This document shows, piece by piece, positions 35,980 to 44,404 of a stretch of 64,000 nt of DNA. The position numbers were made by a program, and so were the translations under genes. Every line of letters starts with the position of its first letter. Position 1 is the stretch's first letter. This DNA comes from Bacteroides caecigallinarum. GTDB lineage: Bacteria > Bacteroidota > Bacteroidia > Bacteroidales > Bacteroidaceae. The stretch is from assembly GCF_016902295.1 (NCBI RefSeq), contig NZ_JACJLQ010000008.1, positions 44,628-108,627 of the forward strand. The letters run 5' to 3'. The notes under the pieces were generated by a model. It worked only from the letters and a program-made list of their open reading frames with translations, had not been told where the DNA came from and ran no database searches.

Positions 35980-37318
35980 AGCTTTTCTTTGCCCATTTCA
36001 TGCTGTTCCATCGTTTCACAAACACTATGGCACGTATGTTTTCGTCGAGCAGGAAAGAAATCCACATACCTATCAGTCCCCATCCACAATGTATTCCGAG
36101 GATGTAACTGATTCCTACTGAAACAGTCCATTGCACAATCACACCGAGATAGAACGGAAAGTTTACGTCGCCTGCGGAACGGAGGGCGTTAGTCGCATAT
36201 ATGTTTACTGTACGTCCTATCTCAACAAGTACGTCGATTATCAGAATCGTAACTCCAAGTTTTATAATCTCTTCGTTGTCCGTAAGCATACTGAATATGG
36301 TATGGCCGAATACAGCCCAGATACACGATAGAATAAGTGAAACGAGAATAGAGCGTCGCATCACGAACTTTCCGAGCAGATAGGCCGCGCGTATCTTGTT
36401 TTGGCCAACCAAGTGTCCGATACTGATGGCTCCTCCCTGTGCCATGGCGATGGCAAACAGATATACGAACATTACTATGTTTACGGTGTATGTACGTGTG
36501 GCAAGAGCATTGTTACCGAGAATGTTTATGAGATAAGTTATTACAACCTGCGAGAAACTGTACGACATGTTCTCGCCTGCAGAAGGAATACCTATTTTCA
36601 GCAGGTTCTTCAGTTCTATCCACGGGAACGGACGGAATAGTACGAGAGGAAATCTTGAAATATGTTTCCTGAAGAGTATTACGAAAAGTACTACCATGCT
36701 TACTCCTCGAGCTATAGATGTAGATATGGCAGCACCCTCTGCACCCATTGCGGGGAAACCGAATTTACCGAAAATAAGGATATAGTTTCCTATGATATTA
36801 AGGATGTTGACCAATACGGTGACAAGCATTGGATATATAGCCTTGTTGGCACTTCGGAGTGATGCCGAAACTGTGAGCGACAAAGCCTGGAAGAAGGCGA
36901 AAGCGCCTGCAATCTCCATATAGCCAATACCGTATTGTAGAAGTTCGGGGCGTAGCCCCATCCATCCGAGTAGTGTAGTTGCACCGAAATGAAGAATAGC
37001 GCTGACTATAAGCCCGACTACAAGATTTAGAAGTAGTGATACGCCTACCACCTGTACCATTTTTTGCTGCATCTTTGCACCGAGATATTGCGAACACAAC
37101 ACTGATGTGCCGATGTTTAGAACCTCGAAGATGAGGAATGCAAACATTATTATCTGGTTTACAACTCCTACTGCCGCCACACTCTCGTCAGAATACTGGC
37201 TCAGCATTATGGTGTCTATTGCTCCTAACATCATTATAAGGAGCGTTTCTATAAAAATAGGGACTACCAGTTTGGTTAGTCCCTTTTTGATATTAGTCTG
37301 TTGAATAACTTTGTCCAC
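35960..37318 (-). CDS. MATE-family efflux transporter
   Basis: A 452-residue transporter with about 12 helices in two repeats (VPIFIETLLIMMLGAIDTIMLSQ and the second-half PSAGENMSYSFSQ). It starts with GTG 37318; a minus-strand promoter box TAACTTTG lies at 37347-37340, giving a leader of about 15 nt. It is only distantly similar to the MATE protein at 14834-16150. Likely an inner-membrane exporter of organic cations; substrate unknown. Its 3' end overlaps the YgjP-like gene. Confidence 0.88.
   Translation of the reverse strand: MDKVIQQTNIKKGLTKLVVPIFIETLLIMMLGAIDTIMLSQYSDESVAAVGVVNQIIMFAFLIFEVLNIGTSVLCSQYLGAKMQQKMVQVVGVSLLLNLVVGLIVSAILHFGATTLLGWMGLRPELLQYGIGYMEIAGAFAFFQALSLTVSASLRSANKAIYPMLVTVLVNILNIIGNYILIFGKFGFPAMGAEGAAISTSIARGVSMVVLFVILFRKHISRFPLVLFRPFPWIELKNLLKIGIPSAGENMSYSFSQVVITYLINILGNNALATRTYTVNIVMFVYLFAIAMAQGGAISIGHLVGQNKIRAAYLLGKFVMRRSILVSLILSCIWAVFGHTIFSMLTDNEEIIKLGVTILIIDVLVEIGRTVNIYATNALRSAGDVNFPFYLGVIVQWTVSVGISYILGIHCGWGLIGMWISFLLDENIRAIVFVKRWNSMKWAKKSFTRNRS
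37260..37288 (+). other. Terminator-like hairpin inside the 5' end of the MATE gene
   Basis: GGGACTA (37260-37266) pairs with TAGTCCC (37277-37283) and is followed by TTTTT on the plus strand, antisense to codons 13-20 of the MATE gene. Confidence 0.35.
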
Positions 37319-37391
37319 TTTAGTTTATTTTTTCTGGTGCAAAGTTACTGCAATATGTCGATACAACGTATTGATATATATCAATTTATCA

Positions 37392-38168
37392 CTATATGCA
37401 ACTATCTTTTATGGCTTTTATCACAGCCGATGTAAAGCCTTCATGCTCAAGACGGTTAAGTCCTTTGATTGTAATTCCTCCTGGAGTAGTAACCTTTTCT
37501 ATTTCGATAGTCGGATGCGATTGTTCGTCTTTCAGGAGAATCTCTGCTGCTCCAAGCATTGTTTGTGCAACCATCATTTTTGCTTCCTGAGATTTGAACC
37601 CAAGTTCAATTCCCGCTTGCATTGCTGCCTGTACATATTTCAGGACGTATGCTATTCCGCATGATGTTAGTGCTGTGCCGGCAGGGAAAAGCTTTTCTTC
37701 TATTAGAATTGCCACTCCCATTTCGTTGAACAGTTTCATCATTGTTTCAGTCTGTTCATCCGAAGCATTACGTTTGGCAACCAATGTCAGGCTTTCGTTT
37801 ATTGCTATGGCTGTGTTTGGAATGACGCGGAAAATAGGCATTTCAGGATCCACAAAATGTGCAAGGTCTTCGAATGTAAGTCCTGCGGCTACAGATACCA
37901 ATATCTGCGGCTGGCGTAAGCGTAGCGGTTTCAGCACCTCTTCCATTTTCCACGGCTTGACTGCGACAATTACGATATCTGCATTTTCGGAAGCTTCCTT
38001 GTTGCTGTTAGTAACGTTTATTTCAGGATAGTCTTCCTTCAGTTTCTCTAACTTGGCGTTGCTCGGGTTTGAAACTGTGATGCTGCCTGCATCAATATAC
38101 TGTCCGTGTGCCAGGCCGCGTGCTATTGCGCCGCCCATGTTTCCAGCACCGATAATTGCTATTTTCAT
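37392..38168 (-). CDS. proC: Pyrroline-5-carboxylate reductase
   Basis: A 258-residue reductase with the NAD(P)-binding loop IIGAGNMGGAIARGL at the N-terminus and the C-terminal family signature VTTPGGITIKGL. It reduces pyrroline-5-carboxylate to proline. It is the last gene of the arginine run, 12 bp after argD. ProB, the first proline enzyme, is at 47535, on the other strand; proA is not in the window. Confidence 0.95.
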   Translation of the reverse strand: MKIAIIGAGNMGGAIARGLAHGQYIDAGSITVSNPSNAKLEKLKEDYPEINVTNSNKEASENADIVIVAVKPWKMEEVLKPLRLRQPQILVSVAAGLTFEDLAHFVDPEMPIFRVIPNTAIAINESLTLVAKRNASDEQTETMMKLFNEMGVAILIEEKLFPAGTALTSCGIAYVLKYVQAAMQAGIELGFKSQEAKMMVAQTMLGAAEILLKDEQSHPTIEIEKVTTPGGITIKGLNRLEHEGFTSAVIKAIKDSCI

Positions 38169-38179
38169 ACTTTTCTGCC

Positions 38180-39304
38180 TTATTTTACTACATTGTGAAG
38201 TCTTTCCAGGAAATCATCAGCTTCTGCCATACTCAGGCAAAGAGGAGGCAACAGACGGATGACATTTGTTCCGCTCACACCAGTAAATACTTTCTGTTCG
38301 AAAAGAAGTTTGCTGCGGATTTCCTTGATAGGCTGTTCGAATTCCAGACCTATCATCAGACCAAGTCCGCGCACTTCCTTAACGCCCTGGAATGATTTTA
38401 GTTCTTCCATAAGGTGCGCGCCTACCTTTGCCGCATTGTCTATCAGGTTTTCTTCCTTCATCACATCGAGAACAGCTATTGCAGCAGCACATCCCAGATG
38501 GTTACCTCCGAAAGTAGTACCAAGCTGTCCGTAAACCGGTGTGAATTTAGGGCTGATTAGAACTGCGGCCATAGGGAAGCCGTTTGCAATACCTTTTGCA
38601 ACTGTAATCATATCCGGCTTGATATCCATATACTGGTGAGCGAAGAACTTACCGCTTCTTCCGTAGCCTGACTGTATTTCGTCAAGAATGAGTACAGTGT
38701 TTGTCTCATCGCATGCACGGCGAAGTTCTTTCATGAACTCTGTGTTTGGCACCTGGATACCGCCCACACCCTGTATACCTTCGATGATAACTGCGCATAC
38801 ATCACCCTTTGAAAGTTCTGCCTTTACAGCCTCAGTATCATTAAGAGGAAGATATGTTACATGTCCGTTGTCGTTTATCGGAGCTATGATTTTAGGATTG
38901 TTTGTCACCTCCACTGCCAGTGAAGTACGTCCGTGGAAAGCTTTTGCAAAAGAAATAACTCTGGTGCGTCCGTTATAGAATGAAGCCAGTTTCAATGCAT
39001 TCTCGTTGGCTTCGGCACCTGAGTTGATCAGGAACAGCTGATAATCATCGTAACCACACATAGCTCCAAGCTTTTCGGCAAAGTCTTTCTGCAGTGTATT
39101 GATTACCGAGTTTGAATAGAAGCCCAATTTTGCTACCTGACTGCTTACGGCTTCTACATAATGCGGATGGGCATGTCCTATGGAGATTACAGCATGTCCT
39201 CCATACAGGTCAAGATATTCATTGCCTTTCTCGTCCCATACGTGGCAACCTTTACCTTTTACTATGTTGACATCGAAAAGCGGATATACATCGAATAGGG
39301 TCAT
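38180..39304 (-). CDS. argD: Acylornithine aminotransferase
   Basis: A 374-residue class III PLP aminotransferase. INSGAEANENALKLA binds the cofactor phosphate, LILDEIQSGYGRSG holds the aspartate that contacts PLP, and VAKGIANGFP carries the Schiff-base lysine. In this arginine gene cluster it should transfer an amino group from glutamate to N-acylglutamate semialdehyde. As Bacteroides species use succinylated intermediates, N-succinylornithine is the likely product. Confidence 0.9.
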   Translation of the reverse strand: MTLFDVYPLFDVNIVKGKGCHVWDEKGNEYLDLYGGHAVISIGHAHPHYVEAVSSQVAKLGFYSNSVINTLQKDFAEKLGAMCGYDDYQLFLINSGAEANENALKLASFYNGRTRVISFAKAFHGRTSLAVEVTNNPKIIAPINDNGHVTYLPLNDTEAVKAELSKGDVCAVIIEGIQGVGGIQVPNTEFMKELRRACDETNTVLILDEIQSGYGRSGKFFAHQYMDIKPDMITVAKGIANGFPMAAVLISPKFTPVYGQLGTTFGGNHLGCAAAIAVLDVMKEENLIDNAAKVGAHLMEELKSFQGVKEVRGLGLMIGLEFEQPIKEIRSKLLFEQKVFTGVSGTNVIRLLPPLCLSMAEADDFLERLHNVVK

Positions 39305-39396
39305 TTTTTAAGTTTTTAGTTGTTAGACTTTAGTTTTTAGTTGTTAGTTTTAGCTGTTGGTCGTTTGAACTAATAGCCAATAACTAAAAACTAACA
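39305..39396 (-). repeat. Heptamer/octamer-repeat hairpin spacer between argC and argD
   Basis: AGTTTTT, AGTTGTT and AGACTTT units fill the left part; the right part (CTAATAGCC, AATAACTAAAAACTAAC) is complementary. The spacer can form a long imperfect hairpin within the arginine operon. Confidence 0.6.
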
Positions 39397-40365
39397 TTAA
39401 AACGCGCTTGGTTTCAGTTTCAATCCTACAGTTTCCTCAAGATTGAACATGAGGTTCATGTTGTGAACAGCCTGTCCGCTTGCACCTTTCAGCAGATTGT
39501 CTATGCAGGATACGATGAGCAGTTTGTCGCCGTGCTTTTCAAGATGGATAAGACATTTGTTAGTATTAACCACCTGTTTCAGGTCGATATTCTTGTCGAT
39601 GATATGTACGAAAGAATCTTCTGCATAATAATCTTCATACATTTTCACCAATTCTGCAAGCTCTACTTTGGTCTTTACCACAATTGTAGCGAAGATACCT
39701 CGTGCGAAGTCGCCACGGTAAGGAATAAAATCTATATCAGAATCGAAACTGTTCTGAAGCTGGCACAGTGACTGCTTGATTTCTGGAACATGCTGATGCT
39801 GGAACGGTTTGTAGATGCTCATGTTATTGTTACGCCAGCTGAAGTGGCTTGTGGCACCAGGCTTTACTCCGGCTCCGGTACTTCCTGTTATGGCATTAAC
39901 CATTACGTCGCCATTGAGCAGCAGGTTCTTTGCCAAAGGCAGAAGTCCCAACTGGATACAAGTGGCAAAGCATCCCGGATTGGCTACATGCTTGCTATGG
40001 CAGATGGTGCGTCTGTTCAGTTCCGGCAGTCCGTATATGAAATCATGGTCGTCGCTCTTGATACGGTAGTCCATTGACAAGTCGATAATCTTCAGGTCTT
40101 CAGGAACATTATGGCTTTCCATGAATTTCTTTGTGTCTCCATGTGCAGTACAGAAGAACAAGACGTCTATAGTGTCAAGAGGAAGTTCGTCTGTAAATGT
40201 AAGTTCAGTCTCGCCGTAAAGTCCTTCGTGAACGTCTGTAATCTTGTTCCCGGCATTACTTGAACTGTTTATAAATACAATCTCTACGTCAGGATGATTG
40301 ATAAGCAGGCGGATAAGTTCGCCTGCCGTATATCCCGCTCCACCAATAATACCTGCTTTTATCAT
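39397..40365 (-). CDS. argC: N-acyl-gamma-glutamyl-phosphate reductase
   Basis: A 322-residue reductase with GGAGYTAGELIRLL as the NADP-binding loop and catalytic cysteine in HVANPGCFATC (near residue 130). It reduces the acylglutamyl phosphate made by ArgB to the semialdehyde used by ArgD. The start overlaps the argG stop by 4 bp, indicating coupled translation. Confidence 0.94.
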   Translation of the reverse strand: MIKAGIIGGAGYTAGELIRLLINHPDVEIVFINSSSNAGNKITDVHEGLYGETELTFTDELPLDTIDVLFFCTAHGDTKKFMESHNVPEDLKIIDLSMDYRIKSDDHDFIYGLPELNRRTICHSKHVANPGCFATCIQLGLLPLAKNLLLNGDVMVNAITGSTGAGVKPGATSHFSWRNNNMSIYKPFQHQHVPEIKQSLCQLQNSFDSDIDFIPYRGDFARGIFATIVVKTKVELAELVKMYEDYYAEDSFVHIIDKNIDLKQVVNTNKCLIHLEKHGDKLLIVSCIDNLLKGASGQAVHNMNLMFNLEETVGLKLKPSAF

Positions 40366-41567
40366 ACGTCCGCCTCGTCTTTATGGTTAGCATAGTAAGC
40401 TCTGAGCGGAGTAGAAAGAACTTTGATGAATCCTTTTGCATCATCGGCAGTCCAGCCTTTCTGCATTTCGCCGTATTCACCGAATTTGTTCTTTACGAGG
40501 TCATCCTTAGAATCAACGCCTACAGTTGAGAAGCAGTAAGGACGCAATTCCAGAATAACTGTACCGTTTACGTTACGCTGGCTTTCTGTAAGCATAGCTT
40601 CGATGTCGCGCATAACAGGTTCCAGATACTGGCTTTCGTGAAGGAACATACCATACCAGTTGGCAACCTGGTCTTTCCAGTACTGCTGCCATTTGCTCAA
40701 AGTATATTTTTCAAGGAACTTGTGTGCGCCGATGATAAGCATAGGAGCTGCAGCCTCGAATCCTACACGTCCCTTGATACCGATGATTGTATCACCTACG
40801 TGCATATCGCGACCGATACCGTATGCTGCACCGATTTCTTCTATCTTCTGGATAGCTTTGATCTTATCGTCGAACTGCTCGCCGTTTACAGCGCAGATTT
40901 CACCTTTCTTGAATTCAAGTCTCAATTCCTCTGAACCTGATTTCTTAACCTGTTTCAGGTAAGCGCTTTCAGGCAATCCCTGAGCTGAGTCTAAGATTTC
41001 ACCACCACAGATTGATGTTCCCCAAATACCTACGTTGTAAGAGTATTTCAGTTTTGTGAAATCAGCCTCGAAACCATGTTCTTTCAGATAGTTTATTTCG
41101 TATTCGCGACTCAAGGCCATATCACGTGTAAGAGTGATGATTTCCACACCCGGAGCCATTACAAGGAATGTCATGTCGAAACGAACCTGGTCGTTACCGG
41201 CACCTGTAGAACCGTGTGCAATGGCATGCGCGCCGATTTCGTTTGCGTAACGGGCAATAGCCAAAGCCTGGAAAATACGTTCTGAGCTAACTGAGATAGG
41301 GTATGTACCGTTACGGAGAACATTACCGAATACCATATATTTCAAGCTCTTTTCGTAGTATTCCTGAGTCACATCAAGAGTAACATATTTTACAGCTCCA
41401 AGTTTATAGGCATTTTCTTCGTTCTGTTTCAGCTGTTCAGGGCTGAAACCACCTGTGTTGGCACATGCCGCATATACTTCATATCCTTTTTCTTTTGCCA
41501 AATACATCACTGTGAACGATGTATCAAGTCCGCCGCTGAATGCGACTACTACTTTTTTCTTTTCCAT
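40362..41567 (-). CDS. argG: Argininosuccinate synthase
   Basis: A 401-residue enzyme with the PP-loop motif VVAFSGGLDTSFTVMYL at the N-terminus and the family blocks HGSTGAGNDQVRFD and YSYNVGIWG. It joins citrulline and aspartate using ATP. It is the third gene of the minus-strand arginine run and is preceded by a repeat-rich spacer. Confidence 0.95.
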   Translation of the reverse strand: MEKKKVVVAFSGGLDTSFTVMYLAKEKGYEVYAACANTGGFSPEQLKQNEENAYKLGAVKYVTLDVTQEYYEKSLKYMVFGNVLRNGTYPISVSSERIFQALAIARYANEIGAHAIAHGSTGAGNDQVRFDMTFLVMAPGVEIITLTRDMALSREYEINYLKEHGFEADFTKLKYSYNVGIWGTSICGGEILDSAQGLPESAYLKQVKKSGSEELRLEFKKGEICAVNGEQFDDKIKAIQKIEEIGAAYGIGRDMHVGDTIIGIKGRVGFEAAAPMLIIGAHKFLEKYTLSKWQQYWKDQVANWYGMFLHESQYLEPVMRDIEAMLTESQRNVNGTVILELRPYCFSTVGVDSKDDLVKNKFGEYGEMQKGWTADDAKGFIKVLSTPLRAYYANHKDEADV

Positions 41568-41680
41568 ATATGTATGAGTTTTTAGTTTTTAAGTTTTTAG
41601 TTTTTTAGTTTTTAGTTTTTAGTTTTTAAGTTCTGTTATCATATACCAACTTAAGAACTGACAAACTCAAAAACTTACAA
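41568..41680 (-). repeat. AGTTTTTA tandem-repeat hairpin spacer upstream of argG
   Basis: About seven to eight tandem 7-9 bp units (AGTTTTTA, AGTTTTTTA, AGTTTTTAAG) fill 41579-41631. The right part (CTTAAGAACT, GACAAACT, CAAAAACTTAC) is complementary, so the region can form a long hairpin. The longest array of this spacer family in the window and a candidate for length variation by slippage. Confidence 0.65.
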
Positions 41681-42250
41681 TTAGAAATTATTTATTTTAT
41701 CGTCCTGGTGTAAAGCAGGATCATATAACATGGCTGTACAGATACAGAATTTTCTGTTTTTAGCCATAAGAATTTCGTGGTTGATACAACCTTCGCAACC
41801 TTTCCAGAAAGCTTCGTCGTCAGTCAGCTCGTTGAATGTTACAGGCACATATCCCAATTCAGTATTCATTTTCATTACTGCAGCTCCCGAAGTAAGACTG
41901 AAAATTTTGGCTTTTGGCCAGCGGAGACGCGCAAGAGTGAAAGATGCGTGCTTGATACGTTTTGCCAGACCCAATCCTCTGTATTTTGGATGAACGATAA
42001 GTCCTGATGTTGCCACGTACTGCTTGTTACCCCATGATTCGATGTAAGTGAATCCTGCCAGGTCGTCACCGCATAATGCAATGATAGCCTTGCCTTCTTT
42101 CATCTTTGTGGCAACGTATTCGTGTGTTCTTTCAGCTATTCCGGTACCTCTTACCTTTGCAGCTTCTCTAATAGTGTCCAATATGCTGTCCACATACACT
42201 TCGTGGCTTGCATCTGCCACCATTACGTCTATCTGTTTTTCTGTTTCCAT
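41681..42250 (-). CDS. GNAT-family N-acyltransferase, arginine cluster
   Basis: A 189-residue GNAT protein. VATSGLIVHPKYRGLGLAKRI is the acyl-CoA binding motif A (RGLGLA). It lies between argR and argG, with a cysteine-rich C-terminus (GCEGCINHE, KFCICTAM) that is unusual. The position argues for a role as N-acylglutamate synthase, the first step of arginine synthesis, for which no classical argA is present; this is inference. A role in acylating another amino acid is possible. Confidence 0.75.
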   Translation of the reverse strand: METEKQIDVMVADASHEVYVDSILDTIREAAKVRGTGIAERTHEYVATKMKEGKAIIALCGDDLAGFTYIESWGNKQYVATSGLIVHPKYRGLGLAKRIKHASFTLARLRWPKAKIFSLTSGAAVMKMNTELGYVPVTFNELTDDEAFWKGCEGCINHEILMAKNRKFCICTAMLYDPALHQDDKINNF

Positions 42251-42327
42251 CTTTGTGGTCTATTTAAAGGTGAATGACTTATCTCTCAGCCATTCTTAGT
42301 AAGCTTGTTGGTTATATATTATGTTTT

Positions 42328-42813
42328 TTATTTATATTCGTTGATGTTTGGAATAATCTGGCTCAGCGTATTAATTATAGTATGATGTGAGAAACCTTCT
42401 TTGATTACCATCATTATTGTATCATCTCCGGCTATTGTTCCTAAAATTTCTTCGAAGCCATGGTTGTCTATGTCGTATGCCAAACTGCTGGCATATCCCG
42501 GACGAGTTTTAATTACTGCAATGTTTCCTGAGAATTCTATTCCCATAAATCCGTTGTGTCGCATCATCTCTGTTGCTCCAGGAGGATTTGTCATTCGCTT
42601 ATACATTGTGTTGTTTGGTAGAACATAAACGTAATTACCGTTCATGCTCGCGGCCTTGGCAACTTTCAACTGCTTAAGATCTCGTGACAGCGTGGCTTGT
42701 GTCAGGCTGTAACCCTCTTTATTAAGCTCGCGAAGCAATTCGTCCTGGCTTCCGATTTCTTTTACGGAGATAATCATCTTTATGGCATCAAGCCTGTTAT
42801 TCTTACTTTTCAT
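42328..42813 (-). CDS. argR: Arginine repressor
   Basis: A 161-residue ArgR with N-terminal winged helix (SQDELLRELNKEGYSLTQAT, SRDLKQLKV) and C-terminal arginine-binding hexamer domain containing GTIAGDDTIM. It represses arginine biosynthesis when arginine is bound. It is the first gene of the minus-strand cluster that it probably regulates. An ARG-box-like sequence lies in its leader (next entry). Confidence 0.92.
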   Translation of the reverse strand: MKSKNNRLDAIKMIISVKEIGSQDELLRELNKEGYSLTQATLSRDLKQLKVAKAASMNGNYVYVLPNNTMYKRMTNPPGATEMMRHNGFMGIEFSGNIAVIKTRPGYASSLAYDIDNHGFEEILGTIAGDDTIMMVIKEGFSHHTIINTLSQIIPNINEYK

Positions 42814-42845
42814 TGTATAATTATTCTATATCGGGCGCAAATATA
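42814..42845 (-). promoter_or_regulatory. argR promoter and ARG-box-like operator
   Basis: The minus-strand -7 box TATATTTG spans 42845-42838. Between it and the start codon, 42814-42827 reads TGTATAATTATTCT on the plus strand, matching 12 of 14 positions of the E. coli ARG half-box pair TGAATWWWWATTCA. Position over the start of transcription suits autoregulation. Confidence 0.5.
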
Positions 42846-42959
42846 CGTCTTATTATTGTAATTCATGCATAAAAACAAAGTTATTTATAGTTTTATTCGT
42901 AAAAAATGTGAAAACATTGTATAAATAATCATCGTTATGGAATATGTATTACTTTTTCG

Positions 42960-42967
42960 TACCTTTG
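42960..42967 (+). promoter_or_regulatory. -7 box of the methyltransferase gene
   Basis: TACCTTTG fits TAnnTTTG exactly; the ATG at 42989 follows 21 bp later. The gap to argR (42814-42988) is otherwise AT-rich without features. Confidence 0.55.
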
Positions 42968-42988
42968 TAATCGTATTATAATATAATA

Positions 42989-43726
42989 ATGTATATGAAT
43001 TACGGATTATTGGATTCTGGTAAGGACCCTATGGGAACTGCCATATACGATTACTTCACTAAAGGTCGTGCCGGAAGATTAAGAGTTTTTTCACCTCAGT
43101 TTGATGAGGACGAAATACCTGTAGAGACACTGTTTCGCGAATATGACGAGATGCCCGAACTTGAGAAAAAAGCTCTTGAGATGGCTCAAGGAAGAATTCT
43201 TGATGTAGGTGCTGGAAGTGGTTGTCATTCGCTTGTCCTTCAGGATATGGGCAAGGATGTTGAGGCTATAGATATATCTCCATTGTCTGTCAAGGTAATG
43301 GAAGAAAGCGGTCTGAAAACTCGTCTTGCAAATTTGTTCGACCCCTCATTCATTGGAGGATATGACACTATATTGATGCTTATGAATGGTTCCGGTATTA
43401 TAGGCTCTGTTAAGAATATGGAGAGTTTCTTTACCCGTATGAAAGAACTGCTCAACCCTGGTGGAAGCATTCTGATGGATTCAAGTGATTTGAAATATCT
43501 GTTCGAAGATGAGGATGGCAGTATGCTGATTGATATTGCGGCAGATTATTATGGAGAGATAGAATTCAGTATGCAGTACAAACAGATAAAGGGTGAACCT
43601 TTCAAGTGGTTGTACATTGATTATGAAACATTGAATTTTTATGCATCTCAATTCGGCTTCAAGGCTGAACTTGTATATAATGGCGAGCATTATGAATATC
43701 TGGCAAAGCTTACAATGATAGTGTAA
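42989..43726 (+). CDS. Class I SAM-dependent methyltransferase
   Basis: A 245-residue protein with the SAM-binding motif ILDVGAGSGCHSLVL (about residues 70-84) and acidic loop VEAIDIS. A conserved MLMNGSGIIGSV segment follows. The substrate is unknown. It is monocistronic and ends 12 bp before the first HipB operator. A second start, MNYG at 42995, is possible. Confidence 0.8.
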   Translation: MYMNYGLLDSGKDPMGTAIYDYFTKGRAGRLRVFSPQFDEDEIPVETLFREYDEMPELEKKALEMAQGRILDVGAGSGCHSLVLQDMGKDVEAIDISPLSVKVMEESGLKTRLANLFDPSFIGGYDTILMLMNGSGIIGSVKNMESFFTRMKELLNPGGSILMDSSDLKYLFEDEDGSMLIDIAADYYGEIEFSMQYKQIKGEPFKWLYIDYETLNFYASQFGFKAELVYNGEHYEYLAKLTMIV

Positions 43727-43737
43727 TATTTCTTTTC

Positions 43738-43838
43738 TATACCCGTTTGGGTATAAAAAATATTATTGTAATAATAATTATACCCTAAAAGGTATAATAT
43801 ATCGGAAGCTTTGTTATATTTGTACCCGAAAGGGTATA
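43738..43838 (+). promoter_or_regulatory. hip operon promoter with three phased palindromic operators
   Basis: Three 18-bp palindromes of the form TATACC-N6-GGTATA lie at 43738-43755, 43779-43796 and 43821-43838 (the last with TGTACC as left arm). Start-to-start spacings are 41 and 42 bp, about four helical turns. A perfect -7 box TATATTTG (43815-43822) overlaps the third palindrome. HipB-type antitoxins repress their own operons from such sites, so autoregulation is expected. Confidence 0.8.
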
Positions 43839-43841
43839 AAT

Positions 43842-44066
43842 ATGGAATACACGGTAATAGCTGATTTCGTAAAGGAGATGCGTCGCCAGTTCGGATTGAC
43901 ACAGGTGGACCTGGCAGACAAGTCTGGTGTTGGATTACGCTTTGTCCGCGATTTGGAGCAGGGCAAGCAGACTCTGCGTATGGATAAGGTTAATCAGGTC
44001 CTTAGTCTTTTTGGTCGTCAGGTTGGACCGGTTGAATTGAATGTAAAGTCAAAGGAGGATAAGTAA
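43842..44066 (+). CDS. hipB: HipB-like XRE antitoxin/repressor
   Basis: A 74-residue helix-turn-helix protein (FGLTQVDLADKSGVGLRFVR is the HTH) typical of HipB. It should dimerise, bind the TATACC-N6-GGTATA operators upstream and repress the operon. Its stop overlaps the ATG of the next gene by one base (TAATG). Three genes HipB, small N-terminal domain protein and kinase correspond to the split HipBST arrangement described in enteropathogenic E. coli. Confidence 0.85.
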   Translation: MEYTVIADFVKEMRRQFGLTQVDLADKSGVGLRFVRDLEQGKQTLRMDKVNQVLSLFGRQVGPVELNVKSKEDK

Positions 44067-44404
44067 TGAAACGTGCAAAAGTGTTTCTGCATGACCGGTT
44101 GGCAGGCAGATTGGTGGAAGACGAAAACGGATTCACCTTTACGTACGATGCGGAATATCTGAAGCTGCCGGATGCTACTGCGGTCAGTCTGACACTTCCT
44201 ATTGGAGAGAAACCATATCATGACATGGTATTGTTTCCTTTTTTTGACGGACTAATACCTGAGGGATGGTTGCTCGATATAGCGGAGCGTAGCTGGAAAA
44301 TTAATCAGAGGGACCGTATGTCTCTACTTTTGGCTTGCTGTAAGGACTGTATTGGGGCAGTCAGTGTAATACCGGACGACGAAACTGAGGAGGATAAATT
44401 ATGA
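44066..44404 (+). CDS. hipS: HipS-like protein (HipA N-terminal subdomain)
   Basis: A 112-residue protein equal to the N-terminal subdomain of HipA (LVEDENGFTFTYDAEYL, FPFFDGLIPEGWLLDI). In HipBST systems this separate small protein, HipS, is the antitoxin that neutralises the kinase, unlike HipBA where HipB does so. It overlaps hipB by 1 bp and hipT by 4 bp, so the three are translationally coupled. Antitoxin function here is by analogy. Confidence 0.75.
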   Translation: MKRAKVFLHDRLAGRLVEDENGFTFTYDAEYLKLPDATAVSLTLPIGEKPYHDMVLFPFFDGLIPEGWLLDIAERSWKINQRDRMSLLLACCKDCIGAVSVIPDDETEEDKL

